From contig CM034597.1 in the NCBI GenBank assembly GCA_020091685.1, positions 36,573,301 through 36,637,300 on the forward strand: a stretch of 64,000 bases of DNA, written 5' to 3'. The notes under the pieces were generated by a model that did no database searches, was not told the DNA's origin, and worked only from the letters and a program-made list of their open reading frames with translations. Made by a program: the position numbers and the translations under genes. The stretch is from Lutjanus erythropterus. Lineage: Eukaryota > Chordata > Actinopteri > Lutjaniformes > Lutjanidae. Position 1 is the stretch's first letter, and each line of letters starts with the position of its first letter. Below are positions 35,628 to 48,206 of this stretch, in pieces.

Positions 35628-36059
35628 AAGATGAAAAAAGCACCACAAATCTAACATAAGATGAATTAAAGAAAATAGAAAGAAGAAATAAAATAAAATA
35701 GATAGGTAGATAAATAATTAATAGATTAAATAAAAGGGTCTGACAGAAAATTAATTCACTTAAAAACACCAAAACTATTACAAAAATTAATAGTTTTGAT
35801 ATTTTTTTTAACAGTGTCAATTTCTTTTTTACTAATATATACAGTCATTTGTTTTGCTAATATGTATTCTGAAAAAAGAAAGAAAAGACAGTACATAAAT
35901 AAATATACATAAATAAATAAATAAACATCTAAATAAATAAATATCGATTAAAAAAAACAATATGGGATACACAAAAATTTGTCACCACGATAGGAGAAAA
36001 GAAAACAGGGACAAAGTACATTATTTTTGTTACCTTTCATTTTAGTGGGTCAGTCTGTG
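35628..36059. other. AT-rich sequence before the jak1 promoter
   Basis: AAATA-rich low-complexity DNA with no gene or defined element. Confidence 0.4.
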
Positions 36060-36230
36060 TCCAGCAAAAGTTTAATGTCGTCATCATGAGTGACGGGCTC
36101 AGCAGCCAATCAGCAGCCGCATTCTACAGCAGGCCACTCGTGATTTTCGGGAAGGGGACGTTACTTGTCAGGAAGGGTTAGAAAGTACAGAGGTTGTGGA
36201 CTAGCTACGTCTGTGCTGTAGCCGTTATAT
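36060..36230 (+). promoter_or_regulatory. jak1: Candidate jak1 promoter
   Basis: A rise in GC and CpG follows a long AT-rich stretch. A CCAAT box in the context AGCCAATCAGC lies at 36103-36113 and no TATA box is seen. It sits directly before a donor-bearing first-exon-like segment and about 11.9 kb upstream of the first jak1 coding exon, which suits a promoter with a non-coding first exon. Confidence 0.5.
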
Positions 36231-36430
36231 GTCATCAAATTCAGCGGAATTAACACGGAATTTATTTTCTTCTGGACGGTGGATATTTTTCTTGGGACGT
36301 TTTGGAATCAAATAGTCGACATTACCAACTCAAAATCCCTCTATCGAGGAGCCCCGACTCTGTTGAAGCGTCTGATGTGCTGATCGAAACGGAAGTAAGT
36401 TGCCAGCTGCCTCCTGGCTCTACTCGCTAG
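36180..36430 (+). other. jak1: Candidate non-coding first exon of jak1
   Basis: The segment ends at a strong donor, GCTAG|GTGAGT (intron from 36431), with an alternative donor GGAA|GTAAGT at 36395. jak1 coding exon 1 begins with an acceptor at 47994, so a 5' UTR exon must exist upstream and this is the best candidate. The left edge is only estimated. It holds a 29-codon upstream ORF (36229-36315). The resulting first intron would be about 11.6 kb. Confidence 0.5.
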
Positions 36431-37288
36431 GTGAGTAAAATAACCGTTTATTTAATGTTCCCATCGACAAAAAGTCTGTCTTCTGGCTTACCGAACACAC
36501 CCGCTTGTTTGTCATGTTTATTTGCTGTTGTCAAACGGGGAAATATCCAGCTGCGGTTTGCGGTGACCATCTAGCTGGCTAACAAGCTAGCTAATGTCAA
36601 CCAGCGTTAACCTAGTTCACTTGGTGTCATACCAGTAAGCCTCCATCGATGTCAAATACAGGCAGATACATACTGGGCTGATTTAGCTAACGTTACAACG
36701 TGATTAAAATTCAAACTAAATAAGAATCTTGTACTGAATCACAATGAATTGACTGAAGGTAAAATATTAGGTCTTATAATGTGATGCAATCCGATAACAA
36801 ACTAGGGCCTACAGTGCCACTAAATAAATGAAAAAACTCTGCCTCTATCTAAAGACAAATGCTGGAATAAAAGATTCAGTAGGACAGTTTGTGTGTCGAG
36901 GACATTGTCTTGGATTGAAATATTTTGGAATTATGTCCACTTAAGCCACACAGTCCCCACAGACTGCAGAAGTGAACGTGGAGGACGCGAAAATATCTTT
37001 ATAAAAGCATACCAGCCGTCTACACCCGTTCATTGTGCTTAAATATACAGCCAGAGAGATATATTAACCAGCCGATATTGGTCTAACACACCTATATCCG
37101 TAATTCGATTGTTATATCGGTTGTTGTCCTATACTTTTTTAAATTGACACCGGCCCCAAAAATCCAGTGTTGTTGACTCTACCTAGATGGTGTGAAAGAA
37201 AACTATTGTTTTATCTCTGAATGACCCAACTCAGTTAAGTCATGGTTTTAAGTAAAATGGTTGGATTAGTGTCCTAACTGCAATTTAG

Positions 37289-37648
37289 AGCAGCAACAAT
37301 TAATTGAGAACTTGTCAACTAATAAACTTATTTGCCAGTTATTTTGTTAGTTGGAGTAATAGTTTAGAAAGTCTGTCCAAATTCTCTGATCCCAGCTTCT
37401 TAAATGTGAATATTTTCTGGTTTTATAGTCATCTAAATGAGCAAATTGGGTATCTTTGGGTTGTGGATAAAAAACCCAAACATTTGGGGACGTCATCTAG
37501 GGCTTTGAGAAACAGTGATCGACACGTTTAACCATTTTCTGATGTTTTATAGATCAGACAGTTGAGTGAATAATCAAAATAAATAAATAAATCAAAAATC
37601 AACAGATTAATCAACATAGAAAATAATTGTTTGTTGCAGTCCTAGCTC
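37289..37648. mobile_element. hAT-type repeat, family E, nearly full length
   Basis: It starts GCAGCAACAATTAATTGAG and ends AATAATTGTTTGTTGCAGTCC; the ends are inverted repeats (GCAACAATTAATTG against the complement of ATAATTGTTTGTTGC). The interior reads CAGCTTCTTAAATGTGAATA and TTTCTGGTTTTATAGTCATC, and GACGTCATCTAGGGCTTTGA. Confidence 0.65.
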
Positions 37649-37689
37649 ACAGGGTGCGAAGGAAAACTATTGTTTTGTTACTATTGTAT

Positions 37690-38005
37690 TATTTTTCAGT
37701 GAGTTTGATAGACAGTTCAATATTTAAATAATTTTTCAGGCAAACATAGCAAAAATTCAGTGGTTCCATCTTTTCAAATTTGAATGTTTTCTGGCTTTCT
37801 TGCTCCTCTGTGATCATAAACTGAAAATCTCATACTGCTGGGTTTTTATTGTTGGTCTGACATTTTGAAGAAGTCATCCTTGTGAACTTGTGATAGACCT
37901 TTTCCCAATTTTTGTCATTTTATAGACAAGGACAAATAATTGATTAATTGAGGAAACAGTGATAGATTTATCTTTGTCTATCTTTAATGCAAATTTTGAA
38001 CTAAA
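37690..38005. mobile_element. hAT-type repeat fragment, older copy
   Basis: Same order of blocks as 37289-37648 (TTTTCTGGCTTTCTTGCTCC; GACATTTTGAAGAAGTCATC; TTTTATAGACAAGGACAAAT) but more diverged and without clear ends. Confidence 0.5.
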
Positions 38006-38077
38006 TCACACAAAATCTTGACAACGAACGGTAAGTGGCTTCACACATTGAGGCCGACAAAGATGCTTCCTCCTGGG

Positions 38078-38078
<1 letters not shown>

Positions 38079-38132
<54 letters not shown>
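38079..38132. repeat. (CA)n microsatellite
   Basis: About 27 perfect CA units. Confidence 0.97.
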
Positions 38133-38136
<4 letters not shown>

Positions 38137-38996
38137 TTCTGGCTTTACCGCCACCGACTAAAATTTCATCTCAAACATGAAAGAATGTGGTTTCATGAAA
38201 CTCTCCCTTAGTGTACCATGGACATAAACTTGAATTGTCAAACTTAAAATGTTTAAAGCCCTTAAACTGCACAAGTTAATATTACTTTAGTCAAAGAAAC
38301 TGACATTTGGAAAACTAAATAAGTAGGAATTATTTTAGATACAATAATGCTAATATGGATTAATGTGACATTTCAATGTACTTAACATGGGTTTGTGATC
38401 AAGGTTTTTAATAGTTTGATCTTCTGAATTTTTAATCTTTGGGGTGTATTGCATTTAAAGAAATTTAAGAAGCCCACCTTTTGGTTTTCACCAGGATAAC
38501 TTGACCTTTAACATCAAAGAGTACCTGATTATCACTACTTGACATTTCCCTGTAATAACTGAGTGACCCCGTGACATTATTCCATTACCAGCATTGTCTG
38601 CCCACTGTATTTTCTTGTTAGAGACACTAGTTTTGCATCTGTCAAAGAGGAGACATTATGTAGCACATATTGCTGAAACTAAACGAAATGGTCATTTTAA
38701 AAAAAAATCTTGACTTGAGGTATTGTTATTGAATACTTACTCTGAATTAACATTACCTACTAAAACACAAGTTAAAGACTGTTATTGCTTTGTAAAATAT
38801 CATTACTATAACATTTCACAAGTCAATTTCACTGTTGAGTTTCTGTTTTTCTGGTTTAAAAACTGTTAATTATTAAATGCCTGTTATGGTGGTTATGCTA
38901 AATTAGCCTAAATGAGACAAGTTTAAAATATCAAAAGTGCAGGGAAGCAATAAAGAAGAGCCCATAATGAGGATATAGAAACTTTGAATCCCATGA

Positions 38997-39256
38997 CAGG
39001 GTTCAACAGTAGTGGGTCAGATTTCTACTTGCCTGAAGTTTTTACTTGCCCATGTACAAATTGTTTTATTAGCCATTATTGAATAGCAACAAAGACTAAA
39101 GTTAAGTGTCATGTTGAATCTAATCTTTAATCTTAGTTTAATTCTTTTTTTTTTTTACCACTTGTCTGGTTAGACAAGTGAGTTGCCAGATTTATTTGCC
39201 AGACATGGCATTCTGCTTGCCCCAGGTAAGCGGGCTGTCTTAGTTGTTGAGCCCTG
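38997..39256. mobile_element. Small non-autonomous hAT-like element
   Basis: The ends CAGGGTTCAACAGT and TTGTTGAGCCCTG are 12-bp inverted repeats with one mismatch. About 260 bp. The flanking 8-mers do not match, so either the target duplication has decayed or the boundary is off. Confidence 0.6.
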
Positions 39257-40670
39257 CTAAACATCAAACCACTTATTCGTGCTATTCATTTTCTTTTTCT
39301 GCAAAATATTACAATAGAACCAGTTAAATACATGGAATCAATTTTGCTGCATCCTACAAAAATAGTTAAAGCTTTTGAGTGACTGCATCCTAACTTAAAC
39401 CATCAACACAGGTATACCAATAACATAGTATCCACACGGTACCAAACAGGTACAGAAAAGCCCCTGGTAGGATGGTGCACTAATTAAATTATTTATTAAT
39501 GCTGAGACATTTCAGACGACTCAGCATGCACCCCGGCAACAGTGTTGCAACCAAGCAATGATAAGTTTTATTACTTTATTTAAGTGCAGTGATGTGGCCA
39601 TATAACAGACCATCATCACACAAACTGATGAACAAGGCGTACAAAACATAAAATCAGGAATGAGACTGAATGTGAGAAACTTAAAATAATAATAAAATTA
39701 TAAGATAATCATCCTGTTGCAGAGGTGTCAGTGTCGGAGGGCGTTGAAGTACTAAGATAATAAGTCCAAACATCTTACTTGTGACTGCAAGCAAACAAAC
39801 ATAGTAACCTTTACCTTACTAGACCAGTCAATGTAACTACATGGAAATTGTGTATTCATTCAGTCTGTAAACTACATGCATCATCTGGCACACTGATAAT
39901 TATCTAGAAAAGGAGCACAGGAGGAAACCTCATGTTCTATGAAGACTGCTTTCTTAGCCCTAATTACAGCCTATTTAATTGATTCCCATTTGTCAGGAAC
40001 TAGAGTAGCATTTTTGTTGGTTAGAATTATTTTTCACTTGTATTTATTCATGATTCAAATTAGAGTACCTAATTTTTCAAATAAAGCTCCAAGGATTTGG
40101 GTTGAGTTGGCAATTGTCACTCATCAGTGGGTGGATGTACTTTCATGAATAAAAATATGTTTTGATCACACCCAGCATCAGTTATGGGTGTGGTCACAAG
40201 TCACAAATATCAAAAGAAAAAAAATCTCTGTAGGTGTTATTGCACTTGGGAAAGTTTTGATTGCTCAAAAAACACCTGCTTGGAACATTCTACAGGTAAA
40301 CAGGTCAATTGCTAACTGGTGACAATATTATGATTGTGTATTGACAGGGCATCATTGAATGTCTCAGTAGTTAACAAGCATGGATAGGATAAGTTTCATC
40401 ACTTTGTGAAAAACTGCATGGCCAAGGAACTTAGGACTTTGCCATCTACAATCTATAATGTAAAAAGATTCAGAGAATCTGAGAAATCTCTGTAAATCAG
40501 TGGCAATGTTGAAAACCAATATTGAATGACCTTTGACCCCTCAGGCAACACTATATTAACACCCACATAATTGTATAAAGGATACTACATGGGCTTGGCA
40601 ACACTGTAGAAAACCATTGTCAGTAAACGCAGTTTATCACTGTATTTGTAAATATAATTTAAAACTTAAC

Positions 40671-41190
40671 TAGGGATGTGTGTGATTAGTTGACTATAAG
40701 ATTAAACGTCACCACCCTTGCTAGTCGACACCAGAAATACTAGTCAGATAAGCTATCAATACTTTGTTCAGCAGTTAACTGGTGCCTCTAAGGTATTATG
40801 CAGCTGCCTGCCACTAATCGGGATTGCGCCCCCTTCAGACAGCAGGGCAGGGTTTTAATCTAGAAAATGAAAATAAGATTGAATATAGGCTGTGCCAGAA
40901 TAAACTGGTCTATAATCACTGGACTGGAGCAATGTGTAAACACATTCAGCACAGACACGGACATTAACCTGCAAGCACAGCAGGCTGCTGCTGCTAGCGC
41001 TGCTATCATTAGCCACACTGTGTGGCAGGATGTCAACATCTGCCAGACACAGTAATCCTTTTCGATCTGAATAGGTGAAGCATTTAGTGACTTGTTGTCA
41101 TGTTTTGTAGGTTAATGTGCAAATGACTAGTTGACTAGTCTAACTTAAAATTTGCATTAATTAAGAAATTAGTCTCCAGGAGCATCCCTA
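40671..41190. mobile_element. Non-autonomous hAT, family D, fuller copy
   Basis: The ends TAGGGATG and CATCCCTA are inverted repeats. ACCAGAAATACTAGTCAG and TTAGTGACTTGTTGTCATGT are shared with 13895-14205. About 520 bp with no transposase. No matching target duplication was found. Confidence 0.65.
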
Positions 41191-43578
41191 GACCAACAAC
41201 ATCCAGAAACGCTGCTGACTTCTCTGGTCCTAGGCTCATCTGAGACTCTGGACTATTGAAGACTTGAAATCGTATATCAAGCTAGAATGGGAAAGAAATA
41301 AAGAATTTCACATTCAAAACTGTTAACAATTAGTGTCCTCAGTTCCGTAACACTTACTGCCATTTGATTATGTTTTATTTAGGCTACGTTTCACACAACT
41401 TCACAGTTTTGGGGGGGTTTTTTGGAATTGGGATTGTATGTCAACAATAATTGTCAACAGTTTTCCATACAGCTTCAAACATAAGGAACCTATAATTTGG
41501 CTAGAAATTGCAATGGTAAATAAAGTCAGATTCATCGCCAACTGTGTTGGAATGAGTTGGAGCTCTTACAGTCAGACTAAAAATTCATTTAGATGTATTT
41601 TTTAGTTACCCATGGATTCCAGTAATTCTTACGAAAAACACCATGAATTAGCAGATTTGTGAGGTCTCATAGTTTTAGTTTTAGATTAGTGCTCAGTTCT
41701 CTCTGCTGGACATTTTTGGCTTCTTTGACAATATGAGATATTGACTGTTGACTGCTGGCAACTTGAATGCATGTGTAGCCTTGTTAAAGGGTACAAGATA
41801 ATTGCTTACCTTGAATGATTATCATGGTGCTTTGTAACCAAATGGCCAGTGTCTTCAGATCTTCACCTTAGCTATTACTGTATGAAAAGGCTAATTGGCC
41901 TAAAGAACAACTCAATGAACACAAACTATGATAACCTGTAAACTGGGCTTTCCCATGTATAAAAATCATACACAATTGTCTTTGCTGGACTGGTTTTACT
42001 GTGAAAAGTAGCTACAGGAAAGAAGTTTTGGATTTGTAAGAGCAGGTTGTGATGGGTAAAAATGGAGGCTTTTTTGATTTCACTTTCTTGTTCTGCTGCA
42101 GAACTTAGTCCTCATGATGCTTGTGGTCAGTTTTTTATAATCTCACCTTTTTAGAAGGGCTACCTTGTTAGTGAGAGGGAACTCTCACTTGATGCACGTC
42201 ACGCAGATGAGCTTGTTTGTTGATGTATTTTATTTTCTTTCTGTCTTTTCTTTTTTATTGTTTTTGACCACCCAATCAACATAGTGTACAGGGCCTACAT
42301 TGTACAAAGTATATATTAATTTAATTTTAAATTAGTGTAGAAGCACTAGCACCAGATGATGCATTATGTTACCACCACAAGTAACAACATGCACATTTCA
42401 AAATCATATCATAAAGAGCTGTAAGAATTAGAAGATTAATCACTTTGTTTGATGGTCATTTTATTATTTTTTGAAATATTATTTATGTAGTTCTGATACT
42501 GGCAACAGTATCAGTAACGCCTCCAATACAGTCCAAAATGCTGGATCAGGAGAGTGGATTGGAGAGTACACAGGTTTTCCGTAAAAACAGACACAGATGG
42601 AAGCAGTATTTGTCATGTTTTTTGTGTAGACTTACTTTTGCCCACACCTGAATCACCTACACAACTGTCAGGGTTGGCTGTCTAACATTTTTCACATAAT
42701 AAGTTGTTCCAAGGTCTTGTTTTTATCATCCAGAGATAATAGCTCCAGTCATTTCACCTTCTTAAAAACAAAAGGATGCAGACAAGACAGAGTAGCGTCA
42801 CTGAGTGGGACAGGGAACACTATCAACATCTTTTCAGCTGAATTACACTTGGAGATGTGGTGAAACTGTGGTATTGCAAAACTTTAACTATTGCACAACT
42901 GATGTCACATCAGTGCTACCAGTCTGAACTAGTCTTGATCATATCACTTGTTTAAGATAGCTTTATTCATGTACCAAATGCCACATTTATTAGAGGCATT
43001 GTTCCGTTTAATTATTGTACAGATAATTTCTATAGCATCTGTAAGAGACATTCAGAAGTATTAAGTTGAATTGGGACAGTGAGGGGAAATTGGCTCACTG
43101 ACTGATTCACTCACTCTCTGTGAAATACAGACAGATGACTCACTAAAAATCTCTTCTCAAGAAATTCAGCTGTAGGAAATGAGAAGTGAACACTGTCATA
43201 AATCCACTTGCCAGGCTGACTTCTTTGCTTACCCATGGGTTTGTTTGGGAACTGAGCATGTACCAGATCGCATGATTATAAAAATGTAAATGTATACTCT
43301 ATAAGCCAATAACCTACTATCTTGATGATGTAAACATGATCAGTTTAAGCTTGGTATGAAGCAGGGTGAGTTTAGCAGGGTAGAATGATTCTTTGTCCTG
43401 TCTGTCAGCTAAATAGGAAGTTAACAAGAGTTGTGACAAACAAGAAAGGACAGTGATAAAACAGATAAACAAACACTGTGTGCCACTAGCTGCACTGTAA
43501 ACATTTAGGACAGAGGGCCCAGGACACATCTCTACCTTTTTCTCCCCTTTTCTCTTCATTTTATGTTTGTAAATACGC

Positions 43579-43579
<1 letters not shown>

Positions 43580-43636
<57 letters not shown>
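43580..43636. repeat. (GT)n microsatellite
   Basis: About 28 perfect TG units. Confidence 0.97.
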
Positions 43637-43638
<2 letters not shown>

Positions 43639-45072
43639 CATCAAGTGTTAATAAATGCCTGTGCATTGATTATCAATGGTGGCTCACAGGGCTTGAATTT
43701 TTTTTCCTTACTATGCTGTCCTAAATTCTACTTTCAATTGTCCCAGACATAACAGCAAACACTGTATCTTTGTGTACCAGATGCTATTTTTGTGTCCCCG
43801 GGACAACAGGATGTCCTTAATTTCAAGCAGTTGTTGTTTCTAGTTATGCTGGTGTACTTGAATGGCCAAGTTATCAGGACATGGTGTTGTTCTGCCCTGT
43901 TGTTTTAAGGAAAGAATGCTATTTTTTTTTCTGCATGACGGTGTCTGTGTGTTTATGTGTAATTATTGAGGTCTTTGATGTATAACTTGAAGTCCATCTC
44001 ATCATCTGCCTGCAATCTGCTTGCCACTTGGAAGAGTCTGTTCAGTGCGCAGAGCTAAAGTAAACAAGTTCTGTCTTATGTCAGTGACAAGCTAACATTT
44101 CTGTGCCAATAACCCATATGTTCTTTTCAGAGTTGGTTTATCATAATAAACCAGAGGAAGATGATGACTTTGAACTGATGTTGAGATTGATATCTTTTAC
44201 CTGTCTTCAATATCATGCTAAATTCTTGAGGCATTTTGTCTCAGGTAAAGGTATCCAAATGGTTGCCTATTTGTGATTGGCGTATAGAGAGAAAGAGGAA
44301 CAGTTGTTTTGTGATTACCATTGATACTGCTTTAAACTTACTTAGGACTGAATAACATTGCTGAAATTACTGAATAACAGTACAGGAAGTCCAACCACGG
44401 CAAATAGTATAGTCCTATTGTCTTAACCATCTATCATTTACTACAGACTTGAGCTTCAATAAAGATTTCTTTGGTGGTATTTACTAAGTAGTGTGAGGGA
44501 TAAGGATGTTGTCTATACCAGACGTGTTTCACATGTATCTTTGTAGTTGTCCTTCCAACAGAACTGAGAGGGTTACCTTTTTTTTTTTTTTACTTGCACC
44601 ACTGACAGCTGTGCCATTGTTAGACTGTTGAATCTTGATTTGAGATGGGAAGATCAACAGATCACTGATTTTATGCCCTGACAAAAGTCTTTTATGTCTT
44701 CAAAGTCTCTTTTCAAATTCCCAGTTTCAGTACATTGTAGCAATCACAGAAATGTCCCTCAGGCTATAAGGAGTAGCTATGTTAGTCAGCCGAAATGTGG
44801 CTAGATAAGCTTACAATAATAGTTACTGAAAGGCTGTGTTGTGTGAAATACTATTTGCCATGGATAAATGTTACCAGCGAGAACACTGAGCTACCTGCTA
44901 GATAACTGTAGCGACAGTGGACAGCAAGGGTCAAGAATTGGTTACATCTTGAACTGCAGCTGCAGGCTACCTGTAAGCTATGCTAGGCCTGGGCGATATA
45001 GCTACCACGATAGGGAAGTTTCATATCAGATATCAATAATTATTGATCATGTAGCTCATGACTGATGACATG

Positions 45073-45821
45073 TAGGGATGCACCAATCGACCGGCGAGAG
45101 ACCGGAATCGGCCTGTTTTCAGCATGACCGGCCCTGGCAGGTGACCAGCCGGTCAGCGTCACATATCCGAGTCACGTCATTCTTCTCTTTTGTGGGATAT
45201 CACACCCCCCACAGTGCTTATCACAGCTACACTCAGACACATGCTTGCATGAAGCTGGTGTTAGCGACAAATTCTAAGAACAGGATAAAGAGAAGACAGA
45301 GTCTACAACAAGACAGAGCAGCTGACAGTGTCGCAAAAAAGCCGTAAATTTAGTAGCTCTTCAGGCTAATGTTAGCCAGCAGCAGACTGCTGTTCACAGA
45401 GGGACTGTTGCTCCGCGTCTGTCTCTGGTTTGTTTACATCTACTTCCACATGAGATCACATGAAATCGCGTCCCACGAAATCCTGTGAGATTCCATGATC
45501 TGGCAAGATCATGTTCCCCCTATTCATAATCTTAATGTAAAACTATAATAAGGCCTGGCTGTAACATGGAGGACTTTGGAGAAAATGTAAAATAGTATTT
45601 AATGAATATTTAATAGTCAGTGTTTTATTATGAACATCCAATTTATTTTATTTATTTGTTTTTTTTTTACAAGAAAAGTTGCAAAAATATTTGTGAATCC
45701 TGTCAAGTATAGTTCTAGTTACTATAAATCAGAATCGGCCAAAATCAGAATTGGCAGGTCAGACCCTTAAAAAAATTGGAAACTGGAATTTGCCAAGAAT
45801 ATTGAAATTGGTGCATCTCTA
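45073..45821. mobile_element. Non-autonomous hAT element with exact 8-bp target duplication
   Basis: Left TAGGGATGCACCAATCGACC and right ATTGGTGCATCTCTA form terminal inverted repeats (TAGAGATGCACCAAT on the complement). ATGACATG flanks both sides (45065-45072 and 45822-45829). It is 749 bp and carries no transposase. CGGCC-rich subterminal repeats are visible near the left end. Confidence 0.88.
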
Positions 45822-45839
45822 ATGACATGGTGTATACTC

Positions 45840-46015
45840 CGAATCAGCGTTTGGGTCAGGGTGGCAGTAGGCCGAGCATGATGTCCCTCTCCTCCACAAT
45901 GCTTTCCTGCTCCTCCACCTCAGCTGGTTCCTTTTGAAGTGAAGGACCAGCGGTTCTACCCCGAGCTCCCTCCATGTGAACAAGCCTCCCTCTGATAGTT
46001 GTTGTCCGACTTGAG
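45840..46015 (-). mobile_element. 3' end remnant of an RTE-like LINE
   Basis: On the minus strand it reads AGGGAGCTCGGGGTAGAACC, then CGCTGGTCCTTCACTTCAAA and AGGAACCAGCTGAGGTGG, matching the conserved C-terminal region of a common teleost non-LTR retrotransposon. It then jumps to GAGAGGGACATCATGCTCGG and CTACTGCCACCCTGACCC, the usual 3' terminus. Part is deleted and it has no functional reading frame. Confidence 0.6.
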
Positions 46016-46057
46016 AAAAACAACATCTCACATGTCAACAGAACAACCGAAAACTGA

Positions 46058-46170
46058 AATGATTGGCTCTTTGTCTGTTACTCTAGCACCTCTGGATATG
46101 ATTGGCTGTTTGTAAGCCAGGGAGGGAGCACACGTGAGGCTTGTCTGTTAAATGATTGGCTGTTTGTGTG
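46058..46170. repeat. Three GATTGGCT boxes in partly duplicated sequence
   Basis: ATGATTGGCT..TTTGT recurs at 46061, 46100 and 46154, and TTGTCTGTTA recurs next to two of them. GATTGGCT is an inverted CCAAT box of the NF-Y kind. Confidence 0.6.
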
Positions 46171-48001
46171 TCACTCGTAACATGCTCCATTATCAAGGGA
46201 TGTGACAGGCTGTCTATGAGCTGGGGCTTAGTTGTTTTGTACTTTTATGGCCTTTTGCATTCAATGCATTTAAATTAAACCGTTGAACAATTACTGCCTT
46301 ATTGTTATCAATGATGTGTTGACAGCTATTGCTATCATTTTAACACCCAAACCTAAACTATGCCGAGTCATCTTTAGTGTTGTCTTCCTTTAGACACATG
46401 CTGGATGAGCACAAGTAGGCGGGGGTGGAAAGAAAAAAACAACAACAATCCTGCCTTTGTTTTCAAGTATTGAAATTGAATTTTTTTAAAATATTAACAT
46501 TAAAATTGTGGCACCCCAAATGATTATGGAAGAACTACTGCTCTCATTTTCAGTAAACTTAGTGGAGCATGAGCAAAAGAAGAATGCAATAAAATTTTGT
46601 AGCACATCCAATTCATGGGATGATAGATAAGCTATTTTTAACTTTCATTTACATTGGGAGAGATTGTGGTGTAAACTGGTGATGTTGCAGTTAATTGTGA
46701 CGCCCTACATTTAGCTTTAAAACCAATACAGCTGTCTGAACTGTTTGTGCTCACGCAGATCTGCGAATTGAAGTATCTTTTCAGGCTTTCAATTATTTTT
46801 TTCTCCCAAATATGCACTTAACCACATAATTGTGCATTTAGCTGAAAGTGTTATCAATACACCATTGTGCGCTGATGAAGGATTCACGGCTGCAACTGCT
46901 GACATGCTGTCTTTGCCATGCAGCTGGTGTAGTCAGGCTGTTAGAGTCATCCAGCAGTGAAGGCCAAACTCCTCGCAGCCTCTGTGCAGCAATGATGTGT
47001 CTCTCCCGTTGATGTCATCAGCTCAGTTGAGAGGCTGACGTCATTTAATCTGCACTTTAGTGAGACGTCACTGTGTGTTACGGATCTGAAAGATGTTAAT
47101 ATGAGTCATCAGGTTAATGAACATTGAACTCGGTCTCTGCGGCTGTTTGCTGAGCTCACCAGACAATCGATACATGTGCCTTACTGTAACACACACACCC
47201 ACGTATCGCACACACACTTGTTTGATGTTAACTACACAGTGGTCACCCATTTGCTCAGAAAGTATCAATTATATACTAACATTAGGGTGGGACAGGCTAA
47301 CATAGGGACACAAATTGTCATGAACTTGTTATCAAAAGCTCTTGGTAAGTTTTATAAGTAACCGCAAGACCTAAGTTGAAAATGTAAGGTAATTAATAAT
47401 ATTAATATACAATACGGTAAAAAGTCATATTATATTTATTTTTGACAGATTGACAGTGAAAATCAAAGTTTTTGCATCATAATTTTCATTTTGAATGAAA
47501 AAGGTGTCAAAAACATGATGATGTGACATTTCTTGTGATCTTTGCTGAACATGTTCTTCTTTACATCTTGGGAACAAGATTTGTAGGCCAGGGTATCTCT
47601 GCAGCACTACAGTACTTCATAAAATGCATCTTTCATTGGAATGAAATGGGTATTGGACATATTGCAATTTTTATAATATTTTGATTAATCATGCCACCTT
47701 GATATCAATATTGGTAGTAGTTAATACTTGGTATCAATTACTTGTAAAACAAGTTATGTAAGGTTTGATTTATTAAGCATCAAAATACAGTAATTTGTGA
47801 GTAAGAGAAATATGAGTTGTTTCCCAAGTGTGTATTTTCTTACTGGTTTCATCTAATCTGAATTGAATTGAAATAAATGCAAATCCAACATTTGTGTGCA
47901 CAATACAAAAGGCACAAAGTTGCTGAATATAAAAACTATGACCTTAATGCAAATGTTGAACATTCTATTTCTCTTTTTCACTTCATTTTCGCAGTGTCTG
48001 A

Positions 48002-48206
48002 ATGCCAACTCTGTGGGTGATGGAGTTGAGCAGGCAACTCTGCGGGAAGATGAGGAGGTCCAGTAAGAGGGCCCAGTTCTCCTCTTCTCATGCTTCCCCA
48101 CGGGGCCTGGAGATCCACTTTTACTTACCAGACGTGCGCCAATTAGAGTACCTCAGCGGCTGCTTCACCGCAGAGGAGCTTTGTGTGGATGCTGCCAAGA
48201 AATGCT
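48002..48206 (+). CDS. jak1: jak1 coding exon 1
   Basis: The exon begins at 47995 after TTTTCGCAG; the donor is TGCT|GTGAGT. A TGA lies immediately before the ATG at 48002, so that is the first in-frame start. A second in-frame ATG at 48020 has the better context (G at -3 and +4) and begins [15 protein letters not shown], so the protein may start there, six residues shorter. It encodes the start of FERM F1, including [15 protein letters not shown]. Confidence 0.9.

Larger units (their letters stand above)
36431..47994 (+). other. jak1: Probable jak1 intron 1
   Basis: It runs from the GTGAGT donor of the candidate first exon to the TTTTCGCAG acceptor before coding exon 1, about 11.6 kb. It contains several hAT-type elements, two CA/GT microsatellites, a minus-strand LINE remnant and a cluster of inverted CCAAT boxes. 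No internal exon was recognised, though another 5' UTR exon cannot be excluded. Confidence 0.5.

Noticed and set aside
36131-36155. STAT-binding (GAS) site in the jak1 promoter suggesting feedback
   Set aside because: TTCGGGAA has a 2-nt spacer, whereas GAS sites normally have 3 (or 4); too weak to support.
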